Source: Lachnospiraceae bacterium (GTDB lineage Bacteria; Bacillota; Clostridia; Lachnospirales; Lachnospiraceae). Taken from it: DNA of 64,000 nt. The DNA is taken from contig JAIDFQ010000006.1 of NCBI GenBank assembly GCA_029054245.1, forward strand, positions 62,001 through 126,000, read 5' to 3'. Within the stretch, counting starts at the first letter, position 1, and each line of letters starts with the position of its first letter. The notes beneath the pieces were generated by a model that was given only the letters and a program-made list of their open reading frames with translations, made no database searches and was not told where the DNA came from. The position numbers and the translations under genes were made by a program. Of this stretch, positions 60,472-64,000 are shown piece after piece.

Positions 60472-61554
60472 TTAATATTGAAGATAATCTTTTGTGTCAT
60501 CCTCAATAACCTTGCTGAACTCTTTTATTTCCTTTGATGGCTCGTAATTTTTCTGATTATAAAGTACCTCATGCAGTCTGATTACATTTTCCTCCAGAGA
60601 AGTGGCAACCACACAGGAACCGTCAGTTCCAATGGTTCCTCCGTTTCTCATATCTTCAAATGGAAAGCCATCACTTACCGTCACCTTAAAATCGCCAATC
60701 ATGCCAAGAAGGGGGAGAAAATCTTCCACATCAAGTGATGTCCTTACATTTGGAAGCACGCCGTAGATTGCATCTGTCAATTCGCCAAGAGAAGCCTTTT
60801 TCCCTTTTTCCATCATGGCAACAAGCACATCCCTCTGTCTCTGGGCACGCCTGAAATCGTCCCCTCCCCCATAACGAATGCGGCAGTATGCCGTTGCCTG
60901 CAATCCGTTTAGCGTCTGCCTCCCAGGATCTTTTATAGGCGTATAATCAATCCCCATTTCCGCTGCCATGGTACTCTGATAGTTATTCAGATGAATGATC
61001 TCTGTCTCCGTAAGGTTCATTTCAATGCCGCCCAAAGCATCTACTGCCTTCATAAGACCTTCAAATCCTACCGTAATATAATCGGTAATATATAAGTCAG
61101 TATTCTTGTTAATCATGCCGATTGCCTGCTCCGGTCCTCCCAGCGCATAAGCTTTATTGCATTTACCATAAGAGTCATTGCCTAGATTTAGATAGGTATC
61201 TCTATATATAGACACAAGACGCACCTCGTGGGTATCCATATTTATGGAACAGACAATGATCGTATCGCTTCTGTTCCCCCGTCCAAGGCTGCCGTCCCTG
61301 GCATCCACTCCAAAAAATGCAACATTAAAAATGCCTGTATACTGGCTTTGTGCACCTTCCGTCTGCGGCTGCATCACCATTTCCTTGACTTCTTCATTGA
61401 CGGCGATCTTCTCTTCGTCCAAGTTATCTTTTACAGCCCCGCCTTTACTGTCTGTGGCACGCAGAGTAAAATACAAAACCCCTGCCGCTGCCGTCAGCAC
61501 AATAACTTCCAGAATAAATAATGGAATATGCTTCATCCATTTTTTCTTATCCAT
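60472..61554 (-). CDS. LytR-CpsA-Psr (LCP) family cell-wall glycopolymer ligase
   Basis: LCP proteins transfer teichoic acids or capsule chains from lipid carriers to peptidoglycan. The 360-residue protein has a short cytoplasmic start, one transmembrane helix (about 10-30), a variable linker and the LCP domain: NVAFFGVDARDG, GRGNRSDTIIVCSINMD, VRLVSIYRDTYL with its conserved Arg-Asp, and LQATAYCRIRYGGGDDFRRAQRQRDVL with the catalytic Arg and Asp cluster. The ATG at 61554 is preferred over one eight codons upstream; neither has a strong ribosome binding site. Substrate polymer unknown. Confidence 0.92.
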   Translation of the reverse strand: MDKKKWMKHIPLFILEVIVLTAAAGVLYFTLRATDSKGGAVKDNLDEEKIAVNEEVKEMVMQPQTEGAQSQYTGIFNVAFFGVDARDGSLGRGNRSDTIIVCSINMDTHEVRLVSIYRDTYLNLGNDSYGKCNKAYALGGPEQAIGMINKNTDLYITDYITVGFEGLMKAVDALGGIEMNLTETEIIHLNNYQSTMAAEMGIDYTPIKDPGRQTLNGLQATAYCRIRYGGGDDFRRAQRQRDVLVAMMEKGKKASLGELTDAIYGVLPNVRTSLDVEDFLPLLGMIGDFKVTVSDGFPFEDMRNGGTIGTDGSCVVATSLEENVIRLHEVLYNQKNYEPSKEIKEFSKVIEDDTKDYLQY

Positions 61555-61691
61555 CTCAATACCATGCCTTTCCCGCATGTAAATACGTAAGGTTAAAACT
61601 TGTCTTTTGACAAAATCCTGTTATATTTTACCATGAACCTCATCATTTGAATACATAAATTTATTTTTTTGTAAAATTTGTCATATTTTTG

Positions 61692-63056
61692 TCATAAAAG
61701 CTGTATGGCTTCTCTCACACTTTTTACACCTATCACCTTAATGCCAGTCATATCTTTTACACTTTCCATGCACACATCTGGGATGACGCAAGTCGTAAAT
61801 CCAAGCTTCGCCGCCTCCTGGAGCCTTGCCTGTATCATACTTACGCCCCGTACCTCGCCGCTTAATCCCACTTCGCCTATTGCAATCAGCTTATTGTCGA
61901 TGGTTTTATTCTTAAAGCTTGACACCAGCGCCATCGCAATCCCTAAGTCGATGGCAGGCTCCTGTATCTTGATGCCGCCCGCAATATTGACATAAGCATC
62001 GCAGTTCCCCATGGAAATCCCCAGACGCTTTTCCAATACCGCAATCAGAAGATTTACTCTGTTGAAATCTGTTCCAATTGTCTGGCGTCTTGGAATGCCA
62101 AAGTTGGAATGGCAGACAAGTGCCTGCACCTCTATCAGCATAGGGCGCGTTCCCTCCATGGAGCAGACCACAATAGAACCGCTTGCATCCTCCGGCTTAC
62201 CACTTAGCATGAACTCCGAAGGGTTTCGGACTTCTTTAAGCCCAGACGCTTCCATCTCAAAAACCCCAATCTCATTCGTGGATCCGAAGCGGTTCTTGAC
62301 GCCTCGTAAAATCCGGTAGGATGCATGCCGGTCCCCCTCAAAATACAGGACAGTATCTACCATATGCTCAAGTACCCGGGGTCCCGCCACCGTACCTTCT
62401 TTTGTCACATGACCAACAATAAAAATAGAGATATTGAGTCCCTTTGCAAGCTTAAGTAAGACACTGGTTGCCTCTCTCACCTGGGAGATGCTACCCGGCG
62501 CTGAAGACACGCTTTCCCGGTACATAGTCTGAATAGAATCAATCACAACAACATCCACTCTGGTACGCCGGATATTCTCCTCAATCATCTCCAGACTAGT
62601 TTCACACAGCAGTTTCAGATACCCATTAAAATCACCGATACGATTGGCGCGTATCTTGATCTGCTTTAACGATTCCTCCCCGGACACATAAAGCACTTCT
62701 TTTTCGCCCTCCGCAAGATTCCTACACACCTGTAACAGCAGAGTCGATTTCCCAATGCCCGGATCACCTCCTACCAAGGTAAGGGAACCCGCAACGAGCC
62801 CGCCTCCAAGCACTCTGTCTAGTTCCGGCATGCGAGTGCTGATCCGGTCTTCCTCTTCCAGTGAAATTTCTGAAAGCGGTGCAGGTTTACTCTTTGCCTG
62901 TCCTGCTGACATACTCTTTCCCGGTGTCCTCACAGTCACATTTTCTTCCACAAACGTATTCCACTGTCTGCAGCCCGGACACTGTCCCATCCACTTACTG
63001 GACTCATATCCACACTCCTGACAGAAAAAAACTACCGTATTTTTCCCTTTTGCCAT
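61692..63056 (-). CDS. radA: DNA repair protein RadA (Sms)
   Basis: RadA is a RecA-like ring helicase that aids recombination by branch migration; it helps transformation in some Firmicutes. The 454-residue protein has a zinc finger (Cys12, Cys15, Cys26, Cys29), Walker A GDPGIGKST at residues 97-105, the RadA-specific KNRFG motif (about 256-260), and a C-terminal Lon-like domain (GRAC-type region SGEVRGVSMIQARLQEAAKLG). The ATG at 63056 has AAGGAG six bases upstream. It lies downstream of clpC and a short gene, as is common in Clostridia. Confidence 0.96.
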   Translation of the reverse strand: MAKGKNTVVFFCQECGYESSKWMGQCPGCRQWNTFVEENVTVRTPGKSMSAGQAKSKPAPLSEISLEEEDRISTRMPELDRVLGGGLVAGSLTLVGGDPGIGKSTLLLQVCRNLAEGEKEVLYVSGEESLKQIKIRANRIGDFNGYLKLLCETSLEMIEENIRRTRVDVVVIDSIQTMYRESVSSAPGSISQVREATSVLLKLAKGLNISIFIVGHVTKEGTVAGPRVLEHMVDTVLYFEGDRHASYRILRGVKNRFGSTNEIGVFEMEASGLKEVRNPSEFMLSGKPEDASGSIVVCSMEGTRPMLIEVQALVCHSNFGIPRRQTIGTDFNRVNLLIAVLEKRLGISMGNCDAYVNIAGGIKIQEPAIDLGIAMALVSSFKNKTIDNKLIAIGEVGLSGEVRGVSMIQARLQEAAKLGFTTCVIPDVCMESVKDMTGIKVIGVKSVREAIQLL

Positions 63057-63101
63057 GCACCTCTCCTTATCTTCCCCAAAACATCGTAAATATATCGTGC
63101 A

Positions 63102-63143
63102 AAAGCTGCTGCAAAGCGTTTTACTTCTGTTTGCAGCAGCTTT
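63102..63143 (-). terminator. Terminator-like hairpin before radA
   Basis: A 14-bp perfect stem (63102-63115 with 63130-63143; AAAGCTGCTGCAAA arm) with a 14-base loop. On the minus strand TTTT follows. It starts 25 bases after the stop of the short upstream gene, so it would limit read-through into radA. Confidence 0.6.
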
Positions 63144-63167
63144 CTTATTTTTATCGTGCCAAGACTA

Positions 63168-63578
63168 TTATTTGGTAATGGTAACGCTCACTTCTCCTGC
63201 CTGTGCAAGCAAAGCGCTGATATTAAGCTTACCGCTTAAATTCGTCTTCATCTTACCAATGCTTTGCCCATTGACAAAGACCTCATACTCCGTATCTTCC
63301 TTGAGACCTACGGTGATCTGCGCGTCCTCGTCACCTTCCACCTTAAAACTGATTTCATCCGCGGTCTCCTTAAAATGCGAAACACTTGTTCCTGGTACGG
63401 ATTCGTAAACAAACATTCCGTTTCTCTCTAATCTGGTCATTGTTTTGTAGGTTTTAACCTTATACAGATCTCCGCAGTGCTCAAAGTCCTCTAATTTGGC
63501 TTTATCTTTAAGCATGTGATTGCCAAAACTGACGGTTCCGTCTGCTTCCTTACGAATTAATTCCTCTACAACAGCCAT
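63168..63578 (-). CDS. Conserved small beta-rich protein between clpC and radA
   Basis: A 136-residue protein with a start MAVVEELIRKEADGTVSFGN, a central GDLYKVKTYKTMTRLERNGM segment and a C-terminal domain rich in beta strands. I recall related short Lachnospiraceae proteins being labelled endosialidase, but nothing in 136 residues resembles a sialidase fold or active site, so I give no function. The ATG at 63578 is preferred over 63605 because AGGAGG lies ten bases upstream. It lies in the clpC-radA interval and may belong to the same stress or repair unit. Confidence 0.7.
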   Translation of the reverse strand: MAVVEELIRKEADGTVSFGNHMLKDKAKLEDFEHCGDLYKVKTYKTMTRLERNGMFVYESVPGTSVSHFKETADEISFKVEGDEDAQITVGLKEDTEYEVFVNGQSIGKMKTNLSGKLNISALLAQAGEVSVTITK

Positions 63579-63686
63579 TTTCTTATGTCCTCCTGCTTGT
63601 GTCATTTATCTTACCCTCAAGGTTAATGACAGTATAATATATTTTTGTATTTATATCTACCAAAAAAACTTAAAATAAAAATAAAT

Positions 63687-64000
63687 TTATTGACTCATTT
63701 TTACATCAAAGACTACCTGCTCCTTGCGGAAACCTGCCGTGACGGTATCTCCTGCCTTTACCCTGCCAGATAATATTTCCTCGGCAAGTCTGTCCTCGAC
63801 CACCGTCTGAAGCGCTCTTTTTAGAGGTCTTGCTCCCATCTTATCATCGGCATATTTAGTGACGATTGTGTCCTTCAAAGCACTGCTTACAAGAAGCTTA
63901 ATCTGCATCTGTTTTTTGCATCTTTTAATCAGATTGTCACATAGAAGCGCCATAATCTCATGCATTTCCTTTTTGTCAAGCGGCTGAAATACCATGATTT
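63687..64000 (-). CDS. clpC: ATP-dependent Clp protease ATPase ClpC (3' end; start outside window)
   Basis: Only about 104 residues of the C-terminus are visible, and the frame stays open past the window edge. They form the D2 small domain of a Clp/Hsp100 ATPase: VFQPLDKKEMHEIM at the beginning, then YADDKMGARPLKRALQTVVEDRLAEEIL, where GARPLKR is the sensor-2 motif. The short tail ending in DVKMSQ and the location before radA fit ClpC better than ClpB. It hands unfolded proteins to ClpP. Confidence 0.88.
   Translation of the reverse strand, partial: IMVFQPLDKKEMHEIMALLCDNLIKRCKKQMQIKLLVSSALKDTIVTKYADDKMGARPLKRALQTVVEDRLAEEILSGRVKAGDTVTAGFRKEQVVFDVKMSQ

Overview
The window comes from a low-to-mid GC, motile, endospore-forming Clostridia genome, most likely a Lachnospiraceae member (Roseburia/Eubacterium/Lachnoclostridium-like). 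This rests on the combination of a fla/che-type flagellar operon downstream of codY, the sporulation genes spoIIP, gpr and sigK, a single-chain PurL of about 1,277 residues, a dgt-dnaG-sigA-trmK block, AGGAGG ribosome binding sites, and several protein families I know mainly from Lachnospiraceae. The species cannot be told from the sequence.

Layout. (1) 1-9.7 kb, minus strand: flagellar basal body and export genes in the order flgB-flgC-fliE-fliF-fliG-fliH-fliI-fliJ-motE-like-fliK-flgD (flgD cut by the window edge). A 23-bp tandem repeat array sits between fliE and fliF. (2) 10-18.7 kb: codY, topA, a prepilin peptidase, a 58-residue protein, dprA, a ComM/YifB ATPase, pilT and a sporulation sigma factor of the SigK type. 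(3) 18.8-24.7 kb: hemW, lepA, spoIIP, gpr, and divergent rpsT, the order known from Bacillus. (4) 24.8-32.7 kb: exported trypsin-like protease, RNase P RNA, a ThrRS-like/uridine kinase fusion, trmK, sigA, dnaG, dgt. (5) 32.8-38.5 kb: an esterase divergent from an HHxxxDG acyltransferase and a zinc-ribbon membrane protein, a short unknown gene, and a VanRS-like two-component system with no vanHAX nearby. (6) 38.6-42.4 kb: purL. (7) 42.5-48.7 kb: LacI-type regulator divergent from a maltodextrin-type ABC importer (binding protein, two permeases) plus a cytoplasmic GH13 enzyme. (8) 48.7-51.7 kb: two tandem aspartoacylase-like genes, one without two of its three zinc ligands, a TetR regulator and a DUF6508-like protein. 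(9) 51.9-60.3 kb: second maltodextrin locus (malQ, binding protein, two permeases, a GH13 lipoprotein) divergent from a second LacI regulator. (10) 60.3-64 kb: tRNA-Trp, an LCP cell-wall ligase, radA, a short conserved protein and the 3' end of clpC.

How the genes work together. The flagellar genes form one long transcription unit starting at a sigma-A-type promoter after the codY terminator. The two sugar loci are alternative ways of using starch or glycogen fragments: locus 9 has a surface-anchored GH13 lipoprotein and MalQ, locus 7 a cytoplasmic neopullulanase-like enzyme. Neither encodes the ABC ATPase, so both must borrow one from elsewhere in the genome.

The least explained parts are the esterase/acyltransferase/DUF6320-like trio, the degenerate aspartoacylase paralogue, the repeat array inside the flagellar operon, and a perfect 17-bp inverted repeat next to rnpB. 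No IS element, prophage, CRISPR array or origin was seen. No gap without a gene exceeds 300 bases.
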